Shown piece by piece: positions 23,706-36,000 of a stretch of DNA of 64,000 nucleotides. The position numbers and the translations under genes are program-made. The notes beneath the pieces were generated by a model, which was not told where the DNA came from, did no database searches, and saw only the letters and a list, made by a program, of their open reading frames with translations. The DNA comes from Glandiceps talaboti (lineage: Eukaryota; Hemichordata; Enteropneusta; Spengelidae). The stretch's first letter is position 1. Each line of letters starts with the position of its first letter. The DNA lies in NCBI RefSeq assembly GCF_964340395.1, contig NC_135552.1:4229201-4293200 (forward strand). Reading direction: 5' to 3'.

Positions 23706-24338
23706 TACCAATGCCTAACTATATACTTGCAGTTGACTGATTTTACAGCAGTTTGGATACCAGTCTCCGTTACCCAGACCTATCGTTTGGGCTCAAACTT
23801 AATGGCTAACACCCACAAGAGTCTTGGGAAATAGTAAACAAAATTTATGTCACATCCTCTCTCAATGAGGATGCACAAACTATTGAGTTTGTAAAATTAT
23901 ATTAACATATGGCACAGGATCTCGAATTGCCTGGGATTACACTCAGTGTACCATTCTTGGTAGTGTACACAGTACTATGATGCAGCCATCCTAAATGAAA
24001 GTGAGTCACATCAATTTTGTTTTCTATTCCCCATACTTTCAGGGGAGAGGCAGAGCCCATTGAATGAGAGCTCCAATGAAGAGTCTGGGTAACCAAGACA
24101 ACTCGGATATACTGACACATACATTTATAGCCAAACTGAATATTTCAGATTTGGTAAAATTGGAGATATTCAGTAAAGCATAGTCAATTTGTATCATCTA
24201 TAGGCCATGAATAGACAATATTCTTTGCTCTGCTGTTTCATTTACAAATAAACAATATCCCCCTTTTTTTCTTTCATAAAAACAAAGTCTATATTCAATA
24301 GTTTTGAACTACTGACAAATGACATACCTTGATATCAT

Positions 24339-24766
24339 TCTATGGGAACACAACTCCAAGAAATAAAGGTATTTTCTGGATTGAGAGTCATTTCACGATT
24401 TTCCATCACATAATTTTGCTCAGCTCCCAAGAAACACCAAATTGAAACTATTTCATCTCTATTATTCTTTCAGTGATGCACCATTGCATTATGGGTCTTA
24501 GCATGATTATTTATCAGAAGGAAATATATGTAAGCTGTTTAGGAATGATGAATATTCAGTGTGCATCTACTGAATGAGGTAAGTAGCCTAAATGACAAAC
24601 GTAACGGTGCATCACTGAAAGAAAAACAGAGGAGAAAAAGACCTTCAATTTAGTGTTGCTTGGCAACCGAACAGACATTATGTGATGTGAAATCATGAAA
24701 TGACTCTCCCGAACCCAAAGTTTATGAAAATACCATTACTTCCTGGTGTGGCGGTCCCCTTTAACA
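24339..24766. mobile_element. Imperfect inverted-repeat MITE, TTAA-type right end
   Basis: The arms at about 24339-24500 and 24590-24766 pair imperfectly. They share GAGAGTCATTTCA, CATCACATAAT and TTTCAGTGATGCACC in inverse. The right end reads GGCGGTCCCCTTTAA; the left edge is eroded. It belongs to the same family as the half copy at 780-938. Confidence 0.65.
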
Positions 24767-24967
24767 TATCTAAATATACATAGAAATGTATACAAAAATG
24801 AACACAACATACTGAGTCAGTTTTTACTCTCATGGTTAAAATAACAAGATTGAAGTGCATGTATTGGTGCAGATAGTATATTTTAATATTTTCATAAACA
24901 TGAAATTTCTATACAAATTGTCGAATTGCATGTTACAACTGCAGACATCGAAATATTGATGAATGGA

Positions 24968-25276
24968 GCCTGTTACAAACATGGAAAGTAAACAAATGAA
25001 TTGGATTACTAACACTTGGCACAGCATGTTGGAAGTACAGAGACTTATGTTACATTTCATCATTTGATGAGCACAATTGTATGACCTCTTTACATAATAG
25101 TTCATGTTCACACACAAATTTGAACTTCTCCATTGCACTTGTACACATAAAAAAGGCCATAAAACTGTTCCTATAAAACCATGAAATGTAATACAAGTCT
25201 CTGCTGTTCCAACATGCTGTACCAAGTGTTATTAATCTAATTTATTTGTTGACTTTCCCTGTTTGTAACAGGTTCC
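24968..25276. mobile_element. Foldback MITE with ~95 bp arms
   Basis: The left arm (24968-25063, CCTGTTACAAACATGGAAAG onward) matches the inverse of 25180-25276 at about 85-90% by eye. The spacer is about 115 bp. No target duplication could be fixed. Confidence 0.7.
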
Positions 25277-25815
25277 AATTGTGAATGCTTCGATGTCAGC
25301 AGTCATATCAAATGGTGAGACTATCTGGACTTTGCTCACTTTCTGAGCAAAAACGAGACACATGCAGGCTGTAGACTGTGGGTAGACACTAATAACAGAA
25401 CCTCATGGTGTGTGTGTGTGTTAGTGTGGCTTACTTGGGATATTTGAACCCATGCTTGTTGTAGTGTTCTGGATGGCTGTGTACTTTCACAAGCAAAATG
25501 TGTGAAACTGCAGCAGAAAACAGGTCAATCACAAGTGGAAATAGTACTGTACATAAGGCAAACGTACTCTATATACACATCATGGGATTCTCACATTATT
25601 AGACACGTTTATCTGACACAGCAAATTTCATTACAAATATATAAATGTGTGAATATGGATCGTCACATGTTCATTTGAATACAGGGCATGTGACAAGGTT
25701 TTCAGTATTGCACTACAGCGTGTATGTACATTCATGCATTAAGTAATCACTGCTATACATATGTAAGAGTATGTCTTTGTAATTAACAAGTACATCAGGG
25801 AGCAATCTTTCACTT

Positions 25816-25965
25816 TTACTCTGCCTTTTGCTTATTTTTGACATCATTGTTCACTTCTCCCTCTTCTTCGTCATAAGAATCATCACTGTCAGTACCATCA
25901 TGATAATTTTCCCTGTGATCATCAGGATCATTATCCTCTTGATGATCAAAAGTCTCCTCCTCCTC

Positions 25966-26020
<55 letters not shown>

Positions 26021-27495
26021 CTGTCATCGTCATCACGATAATTCTCCTTGTGATCATCATCATCTTCATCATCAACATCCTCCTTATCATCATCATCACC
26101 ACCATCATCACCATCTCTATTATCATCATTACCCTCCCCCTCCTCTTCCTCATCATCATTATCCTCATCTTCTTCATCATCATCATTGTCATTGTCGTCA
26201 TCATCTTCATCATCATCACCCCCATCTTCATCATCAATCCACAAATCCTGTTCAAGATCAAACTGATCTAAATTTATGTTCTGTAGTTGAAGTGCTTCTA
26301 TGATCCGTAGAGGATTGTCTATCTCTACTCCCTGTGCTTCAGCATTGACCATTTCATCAACATTACCGTTCCTTTGTTCATTCTGGTTATTTTGCCGAAT
26401 CACGTTATCCATGCCTTGATTAATCAATGATGGTGGCGGAAACAAAACTTGAAGACACATTGGGCAATTTTGGCGAATCTCTAAGTGCCGGGCAAGACAC
26501 CTAGCATGGAATATGTGACCACATCCTGTCACCCTTCCTTTATGAAGCGGCAACAGACAAACTGCACAGTCATCATTAAGTTCTTTTAACTGTTCAGCTG
26601 TAGCCTTGGGTATATCACAAGTTCTTTTCATGCCACGAAACATTTCAATTTGCACAACTTTTAGCCTAAAACAAGGTGTATAAAAATGAGTAATAAAAAT
26701 AATAAAAGCTGTAAACCAAATAATGGGATTGATTGTTTTGGACAATAACTCACTCTCTTGATACCAATGGATACATTTGACACAAATAAAAAACATTGAA
26801 GTTAAAACGACGAGACACTGCTGCCACACCATAACTTGACACTCTTCAAAACCACTCAAATTTTGTAAATTAAACCACACACCACTTGTGATTGACTGAG
26901 GCTCTCTCACTGGTTGTGAGATGAAGCTGAATTCACTTTGTATGGTGTTATAGCTGTCGTCATAGTATTCCTCTATGAGGGTTTGCAACAGATGAAGAAG
27001 ACCTTCTTCGACGAGAATAATGAAGAACACTGCCAGAGGGACATAAACAAGAATTGCTATGGTAACTTGATTTGGTAAGTACCATGTAACGATGGTCATA
27101 TAGAATACTGCTTGATAGAGACGTCCTTTATATAGAGCAAATTTAGTCTCTGGACGGAACAAAAGCTCTCTGTGTTTGGATAACTGGTATTCCCAGGCAA
27201 TAACACACACATTCACATGAATTAGCCAGATGTACCAGGGCCATGGAAAGTCACTGAAGATGAGAGGCGTCTGTTTGAAACTGCTTTGTAATAAAGTGAC
27301 AAAGGCAAGATGTTGAAGCAAATGTAGTGTGGCACACAGATGTTTGTTCTCTTCCTTCAAATGTCTCTTGAATTGTCGGTATGCATTGATAGGGAGAACG
27401 ATAACCAGTAATATGCATACTGCTATGATACTGACGCAAACCCCTTTACAACTTATTGCACAGCGACGTGCAAAAGCTCGAATTCCTGTAATCAT
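25816..27495 (-). CDS. Multi-pass membrane RING-H2 E3 ubiquitin ligase with long acidic tail
   Basis: The frame is 559 codons. ATG at 27495 is preceded in frame by TAA 18 nt upstream, which fixes the start. Hydrophobic segments lie at about 18-37, 84-100, 125-165 (two spans), 224-242 and 254-272. A RING-H2 finger follows at 310-347 (C310, C313, C325, H327, H330, C333, C344, C347; CAVC...GCGHIFHARC...CPMC). This layout recalls TRC8/RNF139- and RNF145-type ER-membrane ligases, which ubiquitinate membrane or secretory-pathway proteins with an E2, but the membrane part is shorter and I cannot assign orthology. Residues about 408-559 are almost only Asp/Glu/Asn, including 17 Asp in a row. They are encoded by an ATC/CAT-repeat tract at about 25966-26020 (+ strand) that is likely length-polymorphic. 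A splice acceptor in the 5' leader (AG at 27644-27645) implies an upstream non-coding exon. Confidence 0.85.
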
Positions 27496-27643
27496 TTTGA
27501 AGTCAGACCACCATTATTTACTTAAATCCAGGGATGACATGATGTTACACTGTAGTTTCAACCTCCTACTGCAGGGTGGGAAGTAGGTGATTTGAGGTCT
27601 TGACTTCTGCTTCTTGAGCTCTTGTACTTTTAGGCTCATTTAT
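27496..27643 (-). other. 5' untranslated part of the RING gene coding exon
   Basis: On the - strand CTTTCAG|ATA ends at 27644, a plausible acceptor, and the exon then runs 148 bp to the start codon at 27495. An in-frame TAA precedes the ATG. Confidence 0.5.
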
Positions 27644-29807
27644 CTGAAAGCAAAACAAATGATTGGTAAAAACAGGTGTAGGCTTCATCTACAACAGATT
27701 TTCTAGTGATGCCTGTGATCAGAACATTTATCAGTAGCTGACAATCACAACTGGCTTTGCAATGAAGACACTGTCAAATCTCCATATTATATGTGTAAAT
27801 TGTCTTACATATATACACACAACCACAGCACATGTTACGATGCAATCTGTAATATGTTAAGTACTTCAAACCATCTATAGACTTGAGTGCCATGTCTTCA
27901 GTATATGTGTATATAATATCCTGCTCTGTCCTGAGGCCATGTGCATCTGTGAGCAACTTTATGGTAGTTTGATGATAGTGTGATCTAGTATAGAAACTAT
28001 ACATATAGACTCATTGCTACATATACTTTCTAGAATAAGTGTGATAAGGAGACAGCCTTTCAGTAATATAATGTGATAGTGATATATTGATACCATATGT
28101 GAGCCAAATTGTATGTCTTCAAACAGAAAATATAGAATTTATTCCCTGGTCATTCTAAGTCACAATAACATGCATCTATGTCATTGGTTCTGTTGTGCAT
28201 CAACACAATCAAAATCAATGTTATTTTCCTCAATATTTCTTCAATTAAGTTTGTACAGGTATAATGGTATTATTCCTTAAGATTGCACTTCATTCAGCAG
28301 GAAAACACTCATGTGTCATGAGAGTTATGAAACTACTCATGTACGACTCGGCAAGTTCCTTTATGTCAGTCATATCCCCACCACTGAATGAAGAAAATAT
28401 TAGTGAATACATGTAATATCTAAATTATTGCCACCATGTATAAATTTTATGTCACTCCAAAGCAAGCATGAGATTGGAATTAGTAAAACATAATTAGTAA
28501 GATATAAATAATCTTCTTGACATGAACATGACAGACAGACAGACAGACAGACAGAGACAGAGAGATAGATAGATAGATAGATAGATAGAAAGAACGAAAG
28601 ACAGACAGACTCAGACATACAGAGAGCTACAGACAGACATAGACTAAATGACAAAGGTCAAAAAGTCACCATATATACATGGCATACATAACCTACTTCG
28701 GCATAATTGAGACAAAGACAGGATATAGACTGTCCACATCTCATTAGAAAGATTATAATAGTGGAGCTTGGAGTAATTATACAGACTCTACAATGAATTC
28801 AAGATTTCATTCAACCTACTGTTTGATCAGCTGGTATGCAGTTTAGTTTATATTCTGCAGAACTGGAAATGAATGTGTTTGACCATGATGAAATGGTTTG
28901 ACCTGAGATAGTGTTAAAAGCACTAACATAAACAACCTTTGTTATGTCAAACCATAGACTTTCCGTGTAGGGTCAAACACAAGTCAGTCAACTCATGGAA
29001 GTGGGTTATACTTCCATGGTCAACTATACTCCAGATTATAGAACACAACATCATACTCTGATTGACACGAACAAACACTATATATTGTGGCAACTACAAG
29101 CACTGTTTGGAAGTACCAAAATATCAGACAAAAAGTGATTTGCAGCCCTCAACATTTTTTTTGAAAAGTCACTTTTCATTCTCTGGAGATTGGCACTATA
29201 TATGATTAACTAATGGATGGATTGATTGCTTGACTGACTGACTGACTGACTGACTGACTGACTGGCTGGCTGGCTGCCTGCCTGCCTGACTCACTGACTG
29301 CCTGCCTGCCTGACTGACTGACTGACTGACTGACTGACTGACTGACTGACTGATAGATCGGTCATTTGAATCAAAGTAGAATGATACAAATCAACATTTT
29401 CAGTATAATATTTGACTAAGCTGGAGAGTGCAACTCAATGTATTATATCAATGATATGGTTAAAAGACAAAACCGATAGGTTTTCTGTTGTGTAATGGGT
29501 TTGTTGTAAACAGATACTTGGATCGATCACCTCACAAATACCAAGGAACCCTTACCCCATCCAAAAACCAATTTCGTGTCTGTCAAATTTGTCGATGAAA
29601 AAAGGTAAAACGTTTCAGTAAAAAATGTTTGTCTGTAAGGTGGTAAGTACGAAAACTGTCAACATAATTAGTTACATGTAAATATCAATCGTATGTAAAC
29701 TCAAGTGACCTGATTATCATACCTCGTGTCAAAATGGTTCATTTTGTAAAGTTAAACTGTAAATGATACGTGTATTTCATTTCTAGATTATTTCCGCAAA
29801 GTCTTAC
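27644..29807. other. Probable 5' leader intron of the RING gene, with microsatellites
   Basis: I see no coding exon. It holds (ACAG)n/(ATAG)n at about 28530-28590 and a CTGA/CTGC compound repeat at about 29232-29352. The remainder is AT-rich unique sequence. Confidence 0.45.
29232..29352 (+). repeat. (CTGA)n compound microsatellite
   Basis: CTGA units with GGCT and CTGC interruptions, about 30 tetranucleotides. Confidence 0.95.
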
Positions 29808-29889
29808 CTCATCACTAAATACAGAGCAAAATTTCCACTGCGTCGATAACACTTCACACAGTCACACTGAGGTCATTTGTCATTCATAT
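29808..29889 (-). other. Candidate first (non-coding) exon of the RING gene, abutting the giant transposon
   Basis: On the - strand TGATGAG|GTAAGACT is a strong splice donor (GT at 29807-29806) facing the acceptor at 27644. The exon's upstream edge is unknown but the giant element begins at 29899, so the natural promoter may lie beyond the insertion. This is inference from splice sites only. Confidence 0.35.
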
Positions 29890-29898
29890 GTCGACTCT
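29890..29898 (+). repeat. Left target-site duplication of giant element (GTCGACTCT)
   Basis: The 9-mer is identical to 61640-61648. One extra base on each side also matches (T before and A after), the latter being the first base of the terminal repeat on the left. Confidence 0.85.
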
Positions 29899-30051
29899 AC
29901 TCAGCTGAACGTAGCAGCCACCTCGCCATCAGCCACCGATGGGGGCGCTGTTCACAGTAGCCTGAATAGCTCAAACCACAGACACTCGTGACCATGCTCA
30001 AACTATAATAGCTTGTCCGTCAGCAAGGAAACAACGCATTTTAATTGCTGT
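29899..30051 (+). repeat. Left outer terminal inverted repeat, GC-rich
   Basis: Its inverse lies at 61491-61639 with only a few substitutions and a ~5 bp indel. The block CAGCCACCTCGCCATCAGCC to GGGGGCGCTGTTCACAGTAG is identical in both ends and far more GC-rich than its surroundings. It is a likely transposase recognition or promoter region. Confidence 0.85.
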
Positions 30052-33000
30052 AAGTAGTAGTCATACTACCTTTGAATACTTAAATTTGTCCATGGAAGAA
30101 TAATTGTTGTCTTTATTGAAATTATTAATCTTTTCATGTTCCACCATGTAACGTATAGGCATATATAGCAATAGGGAATCAGTGGACATATTAGTAAATA
30201 CACTCTAACCAACTAGTACACATTATCAGTATGCATCTCAGCTATAGCCCTGTATAGGTGGTTTGAAATAATTATTGTCATTCATACCCAGCAGACACGA
30301 CTTTGTATGCTCATATGGCCTTCTGGGTAATTTCCAATCTAATATGAGGAGCTGTAATTGACAAACAATGGGGTGTGCACACATTTCAAATATTGAATGT
30401 AGTACTGATACTACCTATGAATAGTTAAATTTATCTCTGGAAGAATAAATATTGACTTTATTGAAATTATTAAACTTTTCAAGTCCACCATGTAATGTAT
30501 AACCATATATAGGAATGGGGAATCAATGGATATTTGAATAATTATTTCTCCAAAAATATTGAGTGTGCACTCTAACCAACTAGTACACATTATCAGTATG
30601 CATCTCAGCTATAGCCCTGTATGGGTGGTTTGAAATAATTATTGTCATTGATACCCAGCAGACACGACTTTATGAACTCAATATGGCCTTCTGGGTAATT
30701 TCCAATCAAATACTATGAGCTGTAATTGACAAACAATAGAGTGTGCACACATTTTTATTGCTGAAAGTAGTAGTGATACTACCTATGAATACTTAAATTT
30801 ATCTCTGGAAGAATAAATATTGTCTTTATTGAAATTATTAAACTTTTCAAGTCCACCATGTAATGTATCACCATATATCGGAATGTGGAATCAATGGATA
30901 TTTGAATAATTATTTCTCCAAAAATATTGAGTGTGCACTCTAACCAACTAGTACACATTATCAGTATGCATCTCAGCTATAGCCCTGTATGGGTGGTTTG
31001 AAATAATTATTGTCATTGATACCCAGCAGACACGACTTTATGAACTCAATATGGCCTTCTGGGTAATTTCCAATCAAATACTATGAGCTGTAATTGACAA
31101 ACAATAGAGTGTGCACACATTTTTATTGCTGAAAGTAGTAGTGATACTACCTATGAATACTTGAATTTATCCCTATAAGAATAAATATTGTCTTTATTGA
31201 AATTATTAAACTTTTCAAGTCCACCATGTAATGTATAACCATATATAGGAATGTGGAATCAATGGATATTTGAATAATTATTTCTCCAAAAATATTGAGT
31301 GTGCACTCTAACCAACTAGTACACATTATCAGTATGCATCTCAGCTATAGCCCTGTATGGGTGGTTTGAAATAATTATTGTCATTGATACCCAGCAGACA
31401 CGACTTTATGAACTCAATATGGCCTTCTGGGTAATTTCCAATCTAATACTAACAGCTGTAATTGACAAACAATAGAGTGTGCACATTTTTTAATTGCTGT
31501 AAGCAGTAGTCATACTACCTATGAATACTTAAATTTATCCCTGGAAGAATAAATATTGTCTTTATTGAAATTATTAAACTTTTCAAGTCCACCATGTAAT
31601 GTATAACCATATATAGGAATGTGGAATCAATGGATATTTGAATAATTATTTCTCCAAAAATATTGAGTGTGCACTCTAACCAACTAGTACACATTATCAG
31701 TATGCATCTCAGCTATAGCCCTGTATGGGTGTTTTGAAATAATTATTGTCATTGATACCCAGCAGACACGACTTTATGAACTCAATATGGCCTTCTGGGT
31801 AATTTCCAATCAAATACTATGAGCTGTAATTGACAAACAATAGAGTGTGCACACATTTGTATTGCTGAAAGTAGTAGTGATACTACCTATGAATACTTAA
31901 ATTTATCTCTGGAAGAATAAATATTGTCTTTATTGAAATTATTAAACTTTTCAAGTCCACCATGTAATGTATCACCATATATAGGAATGTGGAATCAATG
32001 GATATTTGAATAATTATTTCTCCAAAAATATTGAGTGTGCACTCTAACCAACTAGTACACATTATCAGTATGCATCTCAGCTATAGCCCTGTATGGGTGG
32101 TTTGAAATAATTATTGTCATTGATACCCAGCAGACACGACTTTTTGAACTCAATATGGCCTTCTGGGTAATTTCCAATCTAATACAAACACCTGTAATTG
32201 ACAAACAATAGAGTGTGCACACATTTTTATAGCTGTAAGTAGTAGTGATACTACTTATGAATACTTGAATTTATCCCTAGAAGAATAAATATTGTCTTTA
32301 TTGAAATTATTAAACTTTTCAAGTCCACCATGTAATGTATAACCATATATAGGAATGGGGAATCAATGGATATTTGAATAGTTATTTCTCCAAAAATATT
32401 GAGTGTGCACTCTAACCAACTAGTACACATTATCAGTATGCATCTCAGCTATAGCCCTGTATGGGTGGTTTGAAATAATTATTGTCATTGATACCCAGCA
32501 GACATGACTTAATGAACTCAATATGGCCTTCTGGGTAATTTCCAATCTAATACAAACACCTGTAATTGACAAACAATAGAGTGTGCACACATTTTTATAG
32601 CTGTAAGTAGTAGTGATACTACTTATGAATACTTGAATTTATCCCTAGAAGAATAAATATTGTCTTTATTGAAATTATTAAACTTTTCAAGTCCACCATG
32701 TAATGTATAACCATATATAGGAATGGGGAATCAATGGATATTTGAATAATTATTTCTCCAAAAATATTGAGTGTGCACTCTAACCAACTAGTACACATTA
32801 TCAGTATGCATCTCAGCTATAGCCCTGTATGGGTGTTTTGAAATAATTATTGTCATTGATACCCAGCAGACACGACTTTATGAACTCAATATGGCCTTCT
32901 GGGTAATTTCCAATCTAATACTAACAGCTGTAATTGACAAACAATAGAGTGTGCACATTTTTTAATTGCTGTAAGCAGTAGTCATACTACCTATGAATAC

Positions 33001-36000
33001 TTAAATTTATCCCTGGAAGAATAAATATTGTCTTTATTGAAATTATTAAACTTTTCAAGTCCACCATGTAATGTATAACCATATATAGGAATGTGGAATC
33101 AATGGATATTTGAATAATTATTTCTCCAAAAATATTGAGTGTGCACTCTAACCAACTAGTACACATTATCAGTATGCATCTCAGCTATAGCCCTGTATGG
33201 GTGTTTTGAAATAATTATTGTCATTGATACCCAGCAGACACGACTTTATGAACTCAATATGGCCTTCTGGGTAATTTCCAATCAAATACTATGAGCTGTA
33301 ATTGACAAACAATAGAGTGTGCACACATTTTTATTGCTGAAAGTAGTAGTGATACTACCTATGAATACTTAAATTTATCTCTGGAAGAATAAATATTGTC
33401 TTTATTGAAATTATTAAACTTTTCAAGTCCACCATGTAATGTATAACCATATATAGGAATGGGGAATCAATGGATATTTGAATAATTATTTCTCCAAAAA
33501 TATTGAGTGTGCACTCTAACCAACTAGTACACATTATCAGTATGCATCTCAGCTATAGCCCTGTATGGGTGGTTTGAAATAATTATTGTCATTGATACCC
33601 AGCAGACACGACTTTATGAACTCAATATGGCCTTCTGGGTAATTTCCAATCTAATACTAACAGCTGTAATTGACAAACAATAGAGTGTGCACATTTTTTA
33701 ATTGCTGTAAGCAGTAGTCATACTACCTATGAATACTTAAATTTATCCCTGGAAGAATAAATATTGTCTTTATTGAAATTATTAAACTTTTCAAGTCCAC
33801 CATGTAATGTATAACCATATATAGGAATGTGGAATCAATGGATATTTGAATAATTATTTCTCCAAAAATATTGAGTGTGCACTCTAACCAACTAGTACAC
33901 ATTATCAGTATGCATCTCAGCTATAGCCCTGTATGGGTGTTTTGAAATAATTATTGTCATTGATACCCAGCAGACACGACTTTATGAACTCAATATGGCC
34001 TTCTGGGTAATTTCCAATCAAATACTATGAGCTGTAATTGACAAACAATAGAGTGTGCACACATTTTTATTGCTGAAAGTAGTAGTGATACTACCTATGA
34101 ATACTTAAATTTATCTCTGGAAGAATAAATATTGTCTTTATTGAAATTATTAAACTTTTCAAGTCCACCATGTAATGTATCACCATATATAGGAATGTGG
34201 AATCAATGGATATTTGAATAATTATTTCTCCAAAAATATTGAGTGTGCACTCTAACCAACTAGTACACATTATCAGTATGCATCTCAGCTATAGCCCTGT
34301 ATGGGTGTTTTGAAATAATTATTGTCATTGATACCCAGCAGACACGACTTTATGAACTCAATATGGCCTTCTGGGTAATTTCCAATCAAATACTATGAGC
34401 TGTAATTGACAAACAATAGAGTGTGCACACATTTTTATTGCTGAAAGTAGTAGTGATACTACCTATGAATACTTAAATTTATCCCTGGAAGAATAAATAT
34501 TGTCTTTATTGAAATTATTAAACTTTTCAAGTCCACCATGTAATGTATAACCATATATAGGAATGTGGAATCAATGGATATTTGAATAATTATTTCTCCA
34601 AAAATATTGAGTGTGCACTCTAACCAACTAGTACACATTATCAGTATGCATCTCAGCTATAGCCCTGTATGGGTGTTTTGAAATAATTATTGTCATTGAT
34701 ACCCAGCAGACACGACTTTATGAACTCAATATGGCCTTCTGGGTAATTTCCAATCTAATACTAACAGCTGTAATTGACAAACAATAGAGTGTGCACATTT
34801 TTTAATTGCTGTAAGCAGTAGTCATACTACCTATGAATACTTAAATTTATCCCTGGAAGAATAAATATTGTCTTTATTGAAATTATTAAACTTTTCAAGT
34901 CCACCATGTAATGTATAACCATATATAGGAATGTGGAATCAATGGATATTTGAATAATTATTTCTCCAAAAATATTGAGTGTGCACTCTAACCAACTAGT
35001 ACACATTATCAGTATGCATCTCAGCTATAGCCCTGTATGGGTGTTTTGAAATAATTATTGTCATTGATACCCAGCAGACACGACTTTATGAACTCAATAT
35101 GGCCTTCTGGGTAATTTCCAATCTAATACGAGGAGCTGTAATTGACAAACAATGGGGTGTGCACACATTTCAAATATTGAATGTAGTACTGATACTACCT
35201 ATGAATACTTGAATTTATCCCTATAAGAATAATTATTGTCTTTATTGAAATTATTAAACTTTTCATGTTCCACCATGTAACCTATAGGCATGTATAGAGA
35301 TGGGGAGTCAGTGGATATTTGAATAAATATTTCTCCAAAAATATTGAGTGTGCATTCTAACCAACTAGTACACACTATCAGTATGCATCTCAGCTATAGC
35401 CCTGTATGGGTGGTTTGAAATAATTATTGTCATTGATACCCAGCAGACACGACTTTTTGAACTCAATATGGCCTTCTGGGTAATTTCCAATCTAATACAA
35501 ACACCTGTAATTGACAAACAATAGAGTGTGCACACATTTTTATAGCTGTAAGTAGTAGTGATACTACTTATGAATACTTGAATTTATCCCTAGAAGAATA
35601 AATATTGTCTTTATTGAAATTATTAAACTTTTCAAGTCCACCATGTAATGTATAACCATATATAGGAATGGGGAATCAATGGATATTTGAATAGTTATTT
35701 CTCCAAAAATATTGAGTGTGCACTCTAACCAACTAGTACACATTATCAGTATGCATCTCAGCTATAGCCCTGTATGGGTGGTTTGAAATAATTATTGTCA
35801 TTGATACCCAGCAGACATGACTTAATGAACTCAATATGGCCTTCTGGGTAATTTCCAATCTAATGCAAACACCTGTAATTGACAAACAATAGAGTGTGCA
35901 CACATTTTTATAGCTGTAAGTAGTAGTGATACTACTTATGAATACTTGAATTTATCCCTAGAAGAATAAATATTGTCTTTATTGAAATTATTAAACTTTT

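Larger units (their letters stand above)
18942..24338. other. Long intergenic stretch without a recognised gene
   Basis: I see only tandem repeats (listed separately), poly-G or poly-C runs near 20291 and 20591, and short frames without motifs (for example 19031-19306 and 23151-23489 on the + strand). No RNA gene or conserved exon is evident. Confidence 0.6.

Noticed and set aside
25828-26271. Ile- and Met-rich frames overlapping the RING protein tail
   Set aside because: Shadows of the acidic trinucleotide tract in other frames.
29770-29991. 73-codon + strand frame crossing the left end of the giant element
   Set aside because: It spans the transposon junction and has no motif; a chance frame.
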